DNA from: Halomonas halmophila
GTDB lineage: Bacteria; Pseudomonadota; Gammaproteobacteria; Pseudomonadales; Halomonadaceae
NCBI RefSeq assembly: GCF_006540005.1
Contig: NZ_BJOC01000010.1
Location: 1 to 64,000, forward strand
DNA length: 64,000 nucleotides
Direction: 5' to 3'
The translations under genes and the position numbers were made by a program. The notes under the pieces were generated by a model, which did no database searches, was not told the DNA's origin, and saw only the letters and a program-made list of their open reading frames with translations. Position 1 is the stretch's first letter. Every line of letters starts with the position of its first letter. Of this stretch, positions 38,014 to 47,400 are shown piece by piece.

Positions 38014-38889
38014 TTACATGAGGATGGCCAGCATGATGGGCAGATAGATCAGCGACAGCAGCGTCGAGCAGAACACCAGGCTGGCCACGTATTCGGGCTC
38101 GCGCTTGGCGCGCTGGGCAAACAGATAGTTGAAGACCGCGACCGGCATGCTCATCTGCAGCACCAGAATGCTCAGCGCCATGGGCGGCAGGGCCAGCAGG
38201 CTGCCGATCCCCCAGGCGATCGACGCCGCCAGGGGAATGCGCAGCAGGCTGAAACCGATGCCCGAACGCAGGTTGTTGACCCTGATGCTGGCCAGCGAGA
38301 CGCCCAGGGTGATCAGCATCAAGGGCACGGTCAGCCCGGATATTAGATCGACACTGTTGGCCAGCCAGAGCGGCAGCTCGGTATCGGTCAGCAACAGCGC
38401 CAGGGCGAGGAGGATGGCATAGACCGTCGGCGTCTTGGCCAGGGACTTCAGGGGGTTGCCACGGCTGGCCAGCATGGTGCCCAGGGTGAACTGGAACAGC
38501 GACACCGTCACCATGACAGTGATGCCAAAGGCAAAGCCGGCCTCGCCGAAGGCATAGAGCACCACCGGCAGGCCCATGTTGCCGGTGTTGGGGTACATGG
38601 CCGGGGACAGCATGACCCGCCAGTCCTTGCCCAGCAGGCGAGCCAGCAGGAAGGCGGCGCCCGCCATGCAGGTGATGACCAGGGCGGCAGCCAGCATGGT
38701 GCGACCGAAACTGCTGGCATCGATCTCGGCCCCGGCCAGGGAGGCCAGCACCAGCGAGGGGGTGCCGATATTGAAGACCAGCCGAGTAACGAAGGCCACC
38801 GGATAGTCATGGCCGAGCCGGACCCAGGTGAACCCGAGGCCGGCACCGGCGAGCACCGGTGCCATGACGGCAAAGAGTTGAGCGTACAT
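38014..38889 (-). CDS. AEC-family (auxin efflux carrier-like) transporter
   Basis: 291 residues, about ten membrane helices. Bacterial AEC proteins move small organic acids such as malate or malonate. NTGNMGLPVVLYAFGEAG in the middle is the family signature, and the N-terminus has the LVFNIGTPSLVLASLA segment. GGAG is six bases before the ATG at 38889. Substrate unknown. It stands alone between the sugar dehydrogenase and the efflux operon. Confidence 0.85.
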   Translation of the reverse strand: MYAQLFAVMAPVLAGAGLGFTWVRLGHDYPVAFVTRLVFNIGTPSLVLASLAGAEIDASSFGRTMLAAALVITCMAGAAFLLARLLGKDWRVMLSPAMYPNTGNMGLPVVLYAFGEAGFAFGITVMVTVSLFQFTLGTMLASRGNPLKSLAKTPTVYAILLALALLLTDTELPLWLANSVDLISGLTVPLMLITLGVSLASIRVNNLRSGIGFSLLRIPLAASIAWGIGSLLALPPMALSILVLQMSMPVAVFNYLFAQRAKREPEYVASLVFCSTLLSLIYLPIMLAILM

Positions 38890-38938
38890 GGTGTCTCCAG
38901 ACAAGTATGAGCGCGAGTATGGTCGCGACCCGGGGGCC

Positions 38939-40990
38939 TCAGGCTGGCCCGGCTCGAGTGGCAGCCGCCAGTCGGGATGCCCCGGCCCGCTCCGACTGGC
39001 GTTGCAGTGATAGATCGAGGCGTTCCACCAGTCCCGCCAATAGGGCACGGTGGCGTTCGTCCAGTGAAGGCTGATGATTCAGTGCCACGACCAGGGCCTC
39101 GCCGGCGGGGCGTACTTCACTGCAAGCACGTCCGTTGGCGCTATCCTGGTAGGCTTGGGCCAGTGCCGCGAAAAAACGGCGTTGGGCGCGATGCACTGCC
39201 GGGTCCGTCAGGTCGTCCAGGCGTCGGCGGAGCTGGAGACAGGCATAGCCGATATCCAGGCCGGTGAGCCCCAGGGTGAACAGGTGTCGCTGGTCTTCCG
39301 GGAGTACGTCGTCGTGCCGAGCCAGTTGCAGCAGGCGGTCGGCCATGCTGCCGATGAAGTACGTTTCCGCTTCATGAATCGGGCGCTTCGGCAGTCGTCG
39401 CAGGTCATGGGCGATGGCCTTGACCAGGCGCTGCTTGCGCAGGCTTGAGCCGAAGCCGGGCAGCAGTCGAAACCCGCTGACCACGGTGGCCAGGCCCACC
39501 ATGACGGCGATGGCACGGTTGATGAAGCTTTCGAAGGAGAAATCCATGCCATTGCCGGGCATGGTCAGCAGGATGTTGCCGATGGTGAAGGCCAGGCAGT
39601 AGCCCATCAGGCGCGGGTTGGCGGCGCCCAGCAGGCCCAGAAACAGAGGCGGCAAAAAGATCATTGCCAGCATCACAAAGCCATTGGCCTGGGCCAGCAA
39701 CACATGCCCGAACACAAAGGCACTGGGGATGGCTGCCAGCATGCCCTTGGCGAACATCATGCAGATCATCACCGGATTGTCACGGCTGGCGAAGAAGGCC
39801 GAGAACAGAGTGCCGAGCAGCATGGCCACCTGGCCATTGTTCCAGGCCGTAGCGATCCACAGGCTGGCCAGAGCGACGAAGATAAGGCCGGCCCGCAGGG
39901 CATTCAAGCCAGCCGTCAGATGATCGCGATGCCAGGCGAGGGCCGCGCCGCGCAAGCGTTTGCCGGCGGGCCGTGACAGGCTATCCCGGGCATCGAGCAT
40001 GATCAGCGCGTGGCCCAGGGTTTCGCGCAGGCCGATGAGCACACGCAGCTGCAGCGGCGATGCCTCCTGGTCGGGGCAGTCGAGCACCCGCCGGCGAAGT
40101 TCCTGCAGGCGTCGCTGGGCCTGGCCGACACCACTGGATTCAGCGGCGAGGCGAAAGCCGTCGGCGATCTCGTCGGCCAGCCGGTGAATGGCGGGGTCGA
40201 GGCGCTCGCCGTGGTGGTGGAGCAGCTGCTGAAGGGCATGCAGGCTGGCCATCAGGCGCAGGCTGTGGCGTGTCAGCACATGGCTGGCACGAATGCGACC
40301 CGGCCCCTCGGGGCCTTCATAGCGCGCCGCCTGGCTATCGGTCTCGAGCTGAGTGAGAGGCTCCAGGCTAGCCGTCAGGGTGGACTGGAGCATCTCGACA
40401 TCGCTGGTGTCGGCGAGGCGCAAGCTGGCGTGATGAAAGGCCTGGTTGACCACCTCATCGGCCTGTTGCCCCAGGTGGTCACGCACCTTGATCGGCCACA
40501 ACAGGGAGCTGACCAGAGTGGCGCAGATGGCACCCAGCGCCAGCTCGGAAAGGCGAGCCACGGCGATGCCGAAGATGCCATCCGGCTGCTTGGCGCCGAT
40601 CACCACGATCAGCATGGCGGTGACGGCGCCCATGATGCAGCCGTAGGAGGCGTTGTTGCGCAGCAGGGAGCTGCCATAGGTGCACAGCATGATCCACAGC
40701 GTCAGCATCACCAGCGCCGGGATCGGTGCCTGAACGAATAGCCCCATGATGAGCATGCCGGCGGCACAGCCGACCACGGTGCCGGCGACCTGGCTCAAGC
40801 CCTTTTCGACGACCATGCCGCTCATCGGACGTATCTGCAGGAATGCCGCCGAGATCAGCGCCCAGTAGGGTCGTTCCAGGTCGCACCACAAGGCCACATA
40901 AAGCGCCAGCAGCATGGCCAGGGTCGCCTTGACGGCAAACTTCACGGCCTGACTGCCGGGGGTCAGATAGGCTTGCAGCCAGGGCGACAT
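38939..40990 (-). CDS. aaeB: FUSC-family aromatic-acid efflux membrane protein (AaeB-like)
   Basis: 683 residues (E. coli AaeB 655). Inner-membrane pump component for aromatic carboxylic acids such as p-hydroxybenzoate. Two blocks of about six helices are present, at ~15-170 and ~355-500, each followed by a large cytoplasmic helical region. Family segments include KFAVKATLAMLLALYVAL, ERPYWALISAAFLQIRPMSG and the second-half ATAWNNGQVAMLLGTLFSAF. Five bases after the adaptor gene, so last in the aaeX-aaeA-aaeB order. Substrate inferred. Confidence 0.88.
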   Translation of the reverse strand: MSPWLQAYLTPGSQAVKFAVKATLAMLLALYVALWCDLERPYWALISAAFLQIRPMSGMVVEKGLSQVAGTVVGCAAGMLIMGLFVQAPIPALVMLTLWIMLCTYGSSLLRNNASYGCIMGAVTAMLIVVIGAKQPDGIFGIAVARLSELALGAICATLVSSLLWPIKVRDHLGQQADEVVNQAFHHASLRLADTSDVEMLQSTLTASLEPLTQLETDSQAARYEGPEGPGRIRASHVLTRHSLRLMASLHALQQLLHHHGERLDPAIHRLADEIADGFRLAAESSGVGQAQRRLQELRRRVLDCPDQEASPLQLRVLIGLRETLGHALIMLDARDSLSRPAGKRLRGAALAWHRDHLTAGLNALRAGLIFVALASLWIATAWNNGQVAMLLGTLFSAFFASRDNPVMICMMFAKGMLAAIPSAFVFGHVLLAQANGFVMLAMIFLPPLFLGLLGAANPRLMGYCLAFTIGNILLTMPGNGMDFSFESFINRAIAVMVGLATVVSGFRLLPGFGSSLRKQRLVKAIAHDLRRLPKRPIHEAETYFIGSMADRLLQLARHDDVLPEDQRHLFTLGLTGLDIGYACLQLRRRLDDLTDPAVHRAQRRFFAALAQAYQDSANGRACSEVRPAGEALVVALNHQPSLDERHRALLAGLVERLDLSLQRQSERAGASRLAAATRAGPA

Positions 40991-40995
40991 CCAAC

Positions 40996-41862
40996 TTACT
41001 CCGCGTTGTCGGTGATGCGCACCGTGGCCGTCATGCCGGCGCTCAGGGTGGTGTCCTCGGGAATCTCATCGAGAGCGATGCGCACCGGAATGCGTTGGGC
41101 GAGGCGCACCCAGCTGAAGGTCGGCTCCACCTGGGGCAACAACTGCGCGTTGGTCGAGGCGTTGGGGTCGGCGATGCCACCGCCGATGCTTTTTACATGC
41201 CCGCGCAGTTCGGTATCGCCGCTCATCAGGATGATCCGGGCCGGGTCACCGACCTGAATGGAAGGCATCTTGGTTTCCTCGAAATAACCGGTGACATAGA
41301 AAGAGCCGGCCTTGACCAGCGCCATGACAGGAGTACCAGCATTGACATAGTTGCCCACGGCGAGCTGAAGGTTGAGTACCTGGCCGTCGGCCGGTGCCTC
41401 GACCGTGGTGCGTTTCAGGTCGGTGCGAGCGCTCTCCAGATTGCTCCGGGCCTGCTTGAGCTGAGCGGCGGCGACCTGGCTATTGATGCGGGCGGTTTCC
41501 TGGCTTTCCGCGCTGATCGCCTGACGGCTCAGTCGATTGCGGCGTGAGGCTTCATGTTGACTCAGTTCCAGCTCGGCTGCGCGCTGCTCGACGACTGCCT
41601 GAGCTTTCTCCAGGGCGGTCTGATAGCGCGTATCGTCGATCCGAAACAGCGTCTCGCCCTGACTGACGTGCTGGTTATCGGCAACCGGCAGCGCGACCAC
41701 GCGGCCCGATACGTCAGGCGCGATGGTGATGACATTGGCACGCACCCGGCCATCTCGCGTCCAGGGCGTGAACAAGTAGTAATGCCATAGCCAGAGACCG
41801 GCGGCGACCGCCACGGCCACGACAGCCAGGGTAACGAGGATTCGAATCAGCGTGCGCATCAT
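40996..41862 (-). CDS. aaeA: HlyD-family periplasmic adaptor (AaeA-like)
   Basis: 288 residues. Membrane-fusion subunit linking the FUSC pump to an outer-membrane channel. One N-terminal membrane anchor (residues ~7-27), then YLFTPWTRDGRVRANVITIA typical of AaeA/EmrA, a lipoyl half-motif (SGRVVALPVADNQHVSQGE), a helical hairpin rich in Gln/Ala/Arg (~85-150) and the beta-barrel domain. Begins two bases after the DUF1656 stop codon; MM doublet start (41862 or 41859), no clear Shine-Dalgarno sequence, so coupled translation is likely. Confidence 0.9.
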   Translation of the reverse strand: MMRTLIRILVTLAVVAVAVAAGLWLWHYYLFTPWTRDGRVRANVITIAPDVSGRVVALPVADNQHVSQGETLFRIDDTRYQTALEKAQAVVEQRAAELELSQHEASRRNRLSRQAISAESQETARINSQVAAAQLKQARSNLESARTDLKRTTVEAPADGQVLNLQLAVGNYVNAGTPVMALVKAGSFYVTGYFEETKMPSIQVGDPARIILMSGDTELRGHVKSIGGGIADPNASTNAQLLPQVEPTFSWVRLAQRIPVRIALDEIPEDTTLSAGMTATVRITDNAE

Positions 41863-41864
41863 GA

Positions 41865-42077
41865 TCAGAGGAGTCCCGTGGCGGACGGCCATGCGGCAGC
41901 GGCCGTGCAGATGACGAACAGGGCAGTGTCGAACCAGGCCTCGAACCACCACTGGCGAGCCCCCACCAGGCGATGCAGCACGGCGCGTATCACCAGCGCA
42001 CCGGCCAGCCCGATCAGCACGTAAAGCAGCATGGGCGAGAGCAGAATCCCGCCCAGGGCGATTTCACGAAGGGCCAT
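41865..42077 (-). CDS. aaeX: DUF1656 small membrane protein (AaeX-like)
   Basis: 70 residues with two membrane helices (~8-32 and ~48-66). REIALGGILLSPMLLYVLIG is the DUF1656 signature. AaeX proteins accompany AaeA/AaeB in efflux operons; their exact job is unknown. First gene of the operon; a MITE-like element lies 24 bases before its start codon. Confidence 0.85.
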   Translation of the reverse strand: MALREIALGGILLSPMLLYVLIGLAGALVIRAVLHRLVGARQWWFEAWFDTALFVICTAAAAWPSATGLL

Positions 42078-42100
42078 GGTCTCTTTGCCTCATTGGTTGG

Positions 42101-42145
42101 GGAAACGCCGCGATGTGCGTGCGCAGGCATTCAGGGGGCGTTTCC
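42101..42145. repeat. MITE-like element, copy 2 (45 bp, internally deleted)
   Basis: GGAAACGCC at 42101-42109 and GGCGTTTCC at 42137-42145 are perfect inverted ends. The inner TGCGCAGGCATT is shared with copies 1 and 3. Flanks TTGG and TTAG match at three of four bases. It lies in the 5' untranslated region of aaeX. Confidence 0.65.
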
Positions 42146-42242
42146 TTAGGCGACTCATGATAGCAATTCATGCGGCCCTCGGCATCCGGGCGGCAGGGGC
42201 GCCGCATGCCTTGAACATGGGCTAAGTATAAGCAGGATGTCC

Positions 42243-43163
42243 CTAGCTGGCCTGTCGTGACACATCCTCCTGCCACTCGGCCGGGCGGGCGCTGCGCAGG
42301 AAGTCGAGCAAGGCCGAGATCTTGCGTGGTTGATGGCCATGCGGATAGAGCAGACTGACCGGCGTTGGCGAGACCTGCCAGCTTGCCAGGCTGCGCTCCA
42401 GCTGGCCCGGGTGGGCGGCATTGCGGCGCTCAGCCATCCAGTTGGGCAGCACCCCCAGCCCCTGACCGCGGGCAATGGCATCGGACTGCAGGACGAGGCG
42501 GTTGACGCGCAGCCGCGACCCCGGGGAACGAATGTCGACCTGGCCATGGTATGGGTGGCGCAGCATCAGGCCCTGCTCGGCCTCGCCGAGCAGGTCGACC
42601 CAGTCGTAACGCTCCAGCTCGCGAGGATGCCCAGGACGGCCGTGTTGGGCCAGATAGTCGGGGTGCGCGTACAGACCGCATGACAGCAGTGCCAGCGTCT
42701 CCTGACGCAGCCCCACATCCCCCGTTTCACCGAACCAGATCACCACCGTCTGCGGGGAGATGATCTCGGGCAGGCGCTCGCGAATCATCAGATTGACTCT
42801 TACCCCGGGGTAACGCTGCATGAAGGTTTCGATGGTTTTGGCCACCCAGCCGCGTCCCAGGGCGTCGTGCACCTCCAGGGTCAGTTCGCCGCTGATGTCC
42901 TCGCGTAGCTCCTCCAGCGCCTGATGCCCCTGATCCGCCAGTGCGAGAATCCGCAGACAGTAGTCGTGAAAGACGCGGCCGGCCTCGGTGGGCAGCAGGC
43001 GGTTGGACTGGCGGCGCATCAGGGGCTGGCCCAGCTGCTCTTCCAGCTGATGCAGCCGCCGACTGAGCGTGGACTTGGAGGAGCCGAGCCGGCGAGCACT
43101 GGTGGTGAGGCTGCCGGAAGCCATGACGTCGGCAAAGGCACGCAACTCGTCGAGGTCAGACAT
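42243..43163 (-). CDS. LysR-family transcriptional regulator
   Basis: 306 residues. An N-terminal winged helix-turn-helix (LDELRAFADVMASGSLTTSA, then SKSTLSRRLHQLEEQLGQPL, residues ~1-60) and a C-terminal periplasmic-binding-like effector domain. It lies upstream of aaeXAB on the same strand, whereas E. coli aaeR is divergent from its operon. Control of aaeXAB is plausible by position only. The gene reads towards aaeX with 165 bases between, and diverges from the TonB receptor gene. Confidence 0.9.
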   Translation of the reverse strand: MSDLDELRAFADVMASGSLTTSARRLGSSKSTLSRRLHQLEEQLGQPLMRRQSNRLLPTEAGRVFHDYCLRILALADQGHQALEELREDISGELTLEVHDALGRGWVAKTIETFMQRYPGVRVNLMIRERLPEIISPQTVVIWFGETGDVGLRQETLALLSCGLYAHPDYLAQHGRPGHPRELERYDWVDLLGEAEQGLMLRHPYHGQVDIRSPGSRLRVNRLVLQSDAIARGQGLGVLPNWMAERRNAAHPGQLERSLASWQVSPTPVSLLYPHGHQPRKISALLDFLRSARPAEWQEDVSRQAS

Positions 43164-43213
43164 GGGGGAGTTCTCGAATCCGGGAGATGAGGCCGTGTCA
43201 TACGCTACCGGCC

Positions 43214-43232
43214 GCTGATGAAAATCATTATC
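43214..43232. promoter_or_regulatory. Fur-box-like site upstream of the catecholate receptor
   Basis: GCTGATGAAAATCATTATC matches 16 of 19 bases of the Fur consensus GATAATGATAATCATTATC. It lies 127 bases before the receptor start codon, in the gap shared with the LysR gene, and would make the receptor and the fec-like operon iron-repressed. Confidence 0.75.
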
Positions 43233-43359
43233 CTTCGCTGTTGCGAATCATGCAACGGGATGTATGACGACAGGGGAGAACGAATTTGAAACAATCTAAA
43301 CGATAAAAATTCGCATTACAGATTAGCTTCCCGGTCAGGATCATCAGGAGACAAAGAGC

Positions 43360-45342
43360 ATGCCCCATCCTTTCGCCCGCACCCTGCTCGTCACCGCCGT
43401 GTCGGCCTTCAGCGCCTCCGGCGCCATGGCTCAGGAGACACAGGAGCAGCAACTCGATGATGTCGTGGTCACGGCCGCTGGCTATGAGCAGCAGGTCAAG
43501 AATGCGCCGGCCTCCATCAGTGTGCTGCCGCGTGAAGAGCTGGAAAAGCGCCATTACCGCAATGTCACGGATGCCTTGCGTGATGTGCCGGGGGTCATCA
43601 TCACCGGCGGCGGCAGTGGTGACAACGGTCATGACATCAGCATGCGCGGCATGCCGGCCGAATACACCCTGATCCTGGTCGACGGTCAGCCGGTGAGCTC
43701 GCGCGAGTCGCGTCCCAACGGCAGCGCCGGGTTCGAGCAGGACTGGCTGCCGCCGCTGCAGGCCATCGAGCGTATCGAAGTGGTACGCGGCCCGATGTCG
43801 ACCCTGTATGGCTCGGATGCCATCGGCGGGGTGATCAACGTGATCACCCGCAAGGTGGCGCAGGACTGGAGCGGCAGTGTCCAGCTCGACAGCATCGTGC
43901 AGCAGGACAGCCAGTCCGGTGACAGCTACCAGGGCAACTTTTACCTCAACGGCCCATTGGTCAAGGACCTGGTCGGGCTTCAGGTCTATGGCCGTGCCAA
44001 GACGCGGGAAGAGGACGACATCGTCAACGGCTACGAGGACAAGACGCTGCGCAGCCTGACCGGCCGTCTGACATTTACGCCCAATGCCGATCACGACCTG
44101 GCCGTGGAAGCCGGTACCACCGAACAGACCCGCGAAGGCCATGTCGGTCGCAGTGTGGCCAGCGCCGGGTGTCGCGGCGGCTGTGAGGACACCTACAGTG
44201 AGCACACCCGGCAACATGTAGCGGTGTCGCACGAAGGGCGCTGGGATATCGGCACCACCGATACCCAGGTGCAGCGTGAAGTCACGGAGAACAAGAGCCG
44301 TGAAATGGAAATCACCAATACCACTGCCAAGACTTCGCTGGTGATGCCGCTGGGCGCTCATATCCTGACTCTCGGTACCAGTTACGAGAAGGAAGAGCTG
44401 GAAGATGCGACATCCAACCAGATCTCGGATCGCTCACAGATCGAAAGCTCCCAGTGGGCCCTGTTCGCCGAGGACGAGTGGATGGTGACCCGCGACTGGT
44501 CGCTGACCGGCGGGTTGCGCCTGGATGACGACGAGAACTACGGCAGCCACCTGAGTCCAAGGCTGTACAGCGTCTGGAACATGACGCCGAGCTGGACCCT
44601 GAAGGGTGGCGTCTCGACCGGTTTCCGCTCGCCCAGCCTGCGTGATATTACCGCCGACTGGGGAGCCATCAGCCGTGGCGGCACGACCTACGGCAATCCG
44701 GACCTTGAACCGGAAACCTCGCTCAACAAGGAGCTGGCGTTGCTGTACAGCGGGGAAAGTGGCCTGAGCGGCGGTATCACCCTGTTCCACAACGACTTCC
44801 AGGACAAGATCACCCGACTGCCGTGCCGTTCCGAGGTGCGCTGCCCGCCCGTGACGCAATACGATCGCGACGAGAACGGCGACCTCAACACCAATACCCG
44901 CGAGAACATCGACGAGGCGGTAACGCGTGGCGCCGAGTTGTCGCTGTCGGCGCCACTCGCCGACAGCCTGGAACTGACGGCCAGCTATACCTACACCGAC
45001 TCCGAGCAGAAGACTGGCGAATACGCGGGCGAGCCCTTGACGCAGCTACCCGAGCACGAGGTCTCGGCCACCCTGGACTGGCAGGCCAGCGACCGGTTGA
45101 GTCAGTGGACGCGCCTGACCTATCGCGGTGAAGAAACCCAGCCGACGACCGGCCCCTCGCAGAGCGCCCTGGTGGCACCGTCCTACACCTTCGTCGACAC
45201 CGGCATCGGCTACGACATGACGGAAAACGCCACCCTCAACGTCGGCATCTACAACCTCTTCGATGAGTCCGTCACCGCCGAAGAGTATGGCTATGTGGCA
45301 GACGGTCGCCGCGCCTGGCTCGGCCTGAGCGTCGATTTCTGA
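43360..45342 (+). CDS. TonB-dependent catecholate-siderophore-type receptor (CirA/FepA-like)
   Basis: 660 residues. Outer-membrane beta-barrel with plug. Signal peptide ends SGAMA-QE (~24). The TonB box region is DDVVVTAAG (~33-41), the plug covers ~42-165 with GGGSGDNGHDISMRGMPAEY and the EVVRGPMSTLYGSDAIGGVI signature, and the barrel ends in WLGLSVDF with a terminal phenylalanine. GPMSTLYGSDAIGGV is typical of the CirA/FepA branch, hence catecholate. Two loops contain Cys pairs (AGCRGGCED and LPCRSEVRCPP). Stands 90 bases before a FecBCDE-like importer and behind a Fur-like box. Confidence 0.9.
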   Translation: MPHPFARTLLVTAVSAFSASGAMAQETQEQQLDDVVVTAAGYEQQVKNAPASISVLPREELEKRHYRNVTDALRDVPGVIITGGGSGDNGHDISMRGMPAEYTLILVDGQPVSSRESRPNGSAGFEQDWLPPLQAIERIEVVRGPMSTLYGSDAIGGVINVITRKVAQDWSGSVQLDSIVQQDSQSGDSYQGNFYLNGPLVKDLVGLQVYGRAKTREEDDIVNGYEDKTLRSLTGRLTFTPNADHDLAVEAGTTEQTREGHVGRSVASAGCRGGCEDTYSEHTRQHVAVSHEGRWDIGTTDTQVQREVTENKSREMEITNTTAKTSLVMPLGAHILTLGTSYEKEELEDATSNQISDRSQIESSQWALFAEDEWMVTRDWSLTGGLRLDDDENYGSHLSPRLYSVWNMTPSWTLKGGVSTGFRSPSLRDITADWGAISRGGTTYGNPDLEPETSLNKELALLYSGESGLSGGITLFHNDFQDKITRLPCRSEVRCPPVTQYDRDENGDLNTNTRENIDEAVTRGAELSLSAPLADSLELTASYTYTDSEQKTGEYAGEPLTQLPEHEVSATLDWQASDRLSQWTRLTYRGEETQPTTGPSQSALVAPSYTFVDTGIGYDMTENATLNVGIYNLFDESVTAEEYGYVADGRRAWLGLSVDF

Positions 45343-45432
45343 CGCAGGACGGGGCGCAACGGCGCGTGGCAGGAACCCGGCATGCCAGCGCTTTTAAGAC
45401 TCATTATGTTTCCACCCTCCAAGGAGTAACCC

Positions 45433-46389
45433 ATGTCATTACTGCCAATCACTGCTCCCCGTCAGGGACGCCTGCTGGCCGGCCTGACGCTGGGCCTGGC
45501 CGCCTCCACGCTGGCCATGGCGCCTGCGTCGGCCCAGGCGCGCAGCCTGGAGACGGCCCATGGCGAGATCGAGATCGAAGGCCAGCCGGAGCGCGTGGTG
45601 ACCCTCTACGAGGGCGCCCTGGATGCTTCCCTGGCGGCCGGGGTGACACCGCTGGCGGCTGTCGCCACGCGCGGCGGCGACGGCGTGGCCGAGTACCTGA
45701 GTGATCAGGTGCCGGATATCGCCATGGTCGGCACCAGCCGTGAATTCAATCTCGAGGCCATTGCCACCCAGAACCCTGATCTGATCCTGGCCTCGCCGTA
45801 TCTGAGTGACGAACAGTACCAGCTGATCTCGCAACTGGCGCCCACGGTGGTCCCGGAAAACCACGGCTTCTCGCCGGATGGCTGGAAGGCCGAGACGCGT
45901 CTGTACGGCAGGGCACTGGGGCGTGCCGACGACGTGAATGCCGCCATCGCGGATGTCGAGGCGCGTGCCGCGGACCTCCAGGCGCAACTGGATCCTGGCG
46001 ATACCACCACTAGCCTGGTGCGTTGGATGCCCCAGGGGCCGCTGGTCATGTCGAGCGAGCTGTTTGCCACCGGGATGCTCGAGGCGGTGGGGTTAAACGT
46101 CACCGACGCCGGGCTGGTCAAGGACGGCCGTCCGCACAGTGACCCGCTGAGTCTCGAGAATCTCGAGCAGGTCGACCAGGACCTGCTGTTCCTGGCCACC
46201 CTCAACGACGACGGGCGGCAAGCTCTGGAAGCTGCGCGGCAATCGCCGGCTTTTGCCCGCCTAGATGTGGTCCAGCGTGACCGTGTGTTTGCCGTGAACG
46301 GCCAGCTGTGGACCAGCGCCTCCGGCCCGCTGGCCGCACAAGCAGTGCTGGACGATATCGAGGCCGCCCTGTTGCCTGACAGCGAATGA
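45433..46389 (+). CDS. Iron-siderophore ABC transporter substrate-binding protein (FecB/FepB type)
   Basis: 318 residues. Periplasmic binding protein that hands ferric siderophore to the permease. Signal peptide to about residue 36 (APASA-QA). TAHGEIEIEGQPERVVTLYE is the usual N-terminal motif of the FecB/FhuD class III fold, followed by AIATQNPDLILASPY and a long connecting helix. AAGGAG is well placed. It overlaps the next gene by ATGA, and the four importer genes are one operon. The ligand is inferred from the receptor. Confidence 0.9.
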   Translation: MSLLPITAPRQGRLLAGLTLGLAASTLAMAPASAQARSLETAHGEIEIEGQPERVVTLYEGALDASLAAGVTPLAAVATRGGDGVAEYLSDQVPDIAMVGTSREFNLEAIATQNPDLILASPYLSDEQYQLISQLAPTVVPENHGFSPDGWKAETRLYGRALGRADDVNAAIADVEARAADLQAQLDPGDTTTSLVRWMPQGPLVMSSELFATGMLEAVGLNVTDAGLVKDGRPHSDPLSLENLEQVDQDLLFLATLNDDGRQALEAARQSPAFARLDVVQRDRVFAVNGQLWTSASGPLAAQAVLDDIEAALLPDSE

Positions 46390-47393
46390 TCAGCGGCGCC
46401 ATGCAACGACCTCTGACCGGCCAGGCCCTTGCCCTGGCCGGCTTGCTGCTGTTGGTTTGTTTCGCCAGCCTGCTGTGGGGTGCCGGCGATGTCGGTCCCG
46501 GGCGTGCCCTGGCAGTCATGCTGGGGCAGGGCGACGCGGAGGCGCGCTTCGTGGTCACCACCCTGCGTGGCTCGCGGACCCTGGTCGGGCTGGCCGTGGG
46601 CATGGCCCTCGGGGTCGCCGGGGCCCTGCTGCAGACTCTCTCGCGCAACCCGCTGGCCGAGCCGGGACTGCTGGGTGTCAGCGCTGGTAGCGCCTTCGCC
46701 GTGGCCATCGCCCTGTTGCTGGGCACCTCGGCGGCGACGCTGCGCATCGGGGTGGCCCAGTTGGGTGCCTTGTTGGGGTGTCTTTGCGTGCTGGGCGTGG
46801 CGCGCGTGCGCGGCCTTGGCCAGGATCCGGTGCGCCTGGTGCTGGCCGGGGCCGCTTTTTCCGGGCTGCTCTCGGCACTCACGACCCTGCTGTTGATGTT
46901 CGACCAGCGCGCCGCCGACGAGATTCGCTTCTGGGTGGTCGGCAGTCTGTCGGGGCGCGATATCGACGACCTGCTGGCCGTGCTGCCGAGCTTCATGCTG
47001 GCCACCGCCATCACCCTGCTGATTGCGCGCCCCATGGCGGCGCTGGCGCTCGGCGAGCGCATGGCCGCCGGACTCGGCCATCACCCCGGGCGCGTGCGGC
47101 TGCTGGCGATCCTGGTCGTCGCCCTGCTGGTCGGCGGCGCTACGGCCATTGCCGGTCCCATTGCCTTCGTCGGGCTGGTGGTGCCGTTCGCGGCGCGGGC
47201 GCTGGCCGGCCCGGACATACGCCGTAGCCTGTGGCTGTGCTTGCTGATCGGCCCGTTGATGATATTGAGCGCCGATATCATCTCGCGGCTGGTGGTGGCG
47301 CCGTCGGAATTGCCACTGGGCGTATTGACGGCACTGTGTGGCGCGCCGGTGCTGGTGGCCGTGGTCAGGCGTCGTCGCCTGCCGACGTTATAG
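46386..47393 (+). CDS. FecCD-family iron-siderophore permease, first subunit
   Basis: 335 residues, about nine to ten membrane helices. It has the BtuC/FecCD signatures LRGSRTLVGLAVGMALGVAG, LLQTLSRNPLAEPGLLGVSA and, near the C-terminus, GPIAFVGLVVPFAARAL, the region that contacts the ATPase. Overlaps the binding-protein gene by four bases and is followed seven bases later by the second permease, so the importer is a heterodimer. Confidence 0.92.
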   Translation: MISGAMQRPLTGQALALAGLLLLVCFASLLWGAGDVGPGRALAVMLGQGDAEARFVVTTLRGSRTLVGLAVGMALGVAGALLQTLSRNPLAEPGLLGVSAGSAFAVAIALLLGTSAATLRIGVAQLGALLGCLCVLGVARVRGLGQDPVRLVLAGAAFSGLLSALTTLLLMFDQRAADEIRFWVVGSLSGRDIDDLLAVLPSFMLATAITLLIARPMAALALGERMAAGLGHHPGRVRLLAILVVALLVGGATAIAGPIAFVGLVVPFAARALAGPDIRRSLWLCLLIGPLMILSADIISRLVVAPSELPLGVLTALCGAPVLVAVVRRRRLPTL

Positions 47394-47400
47394 GAACCCC

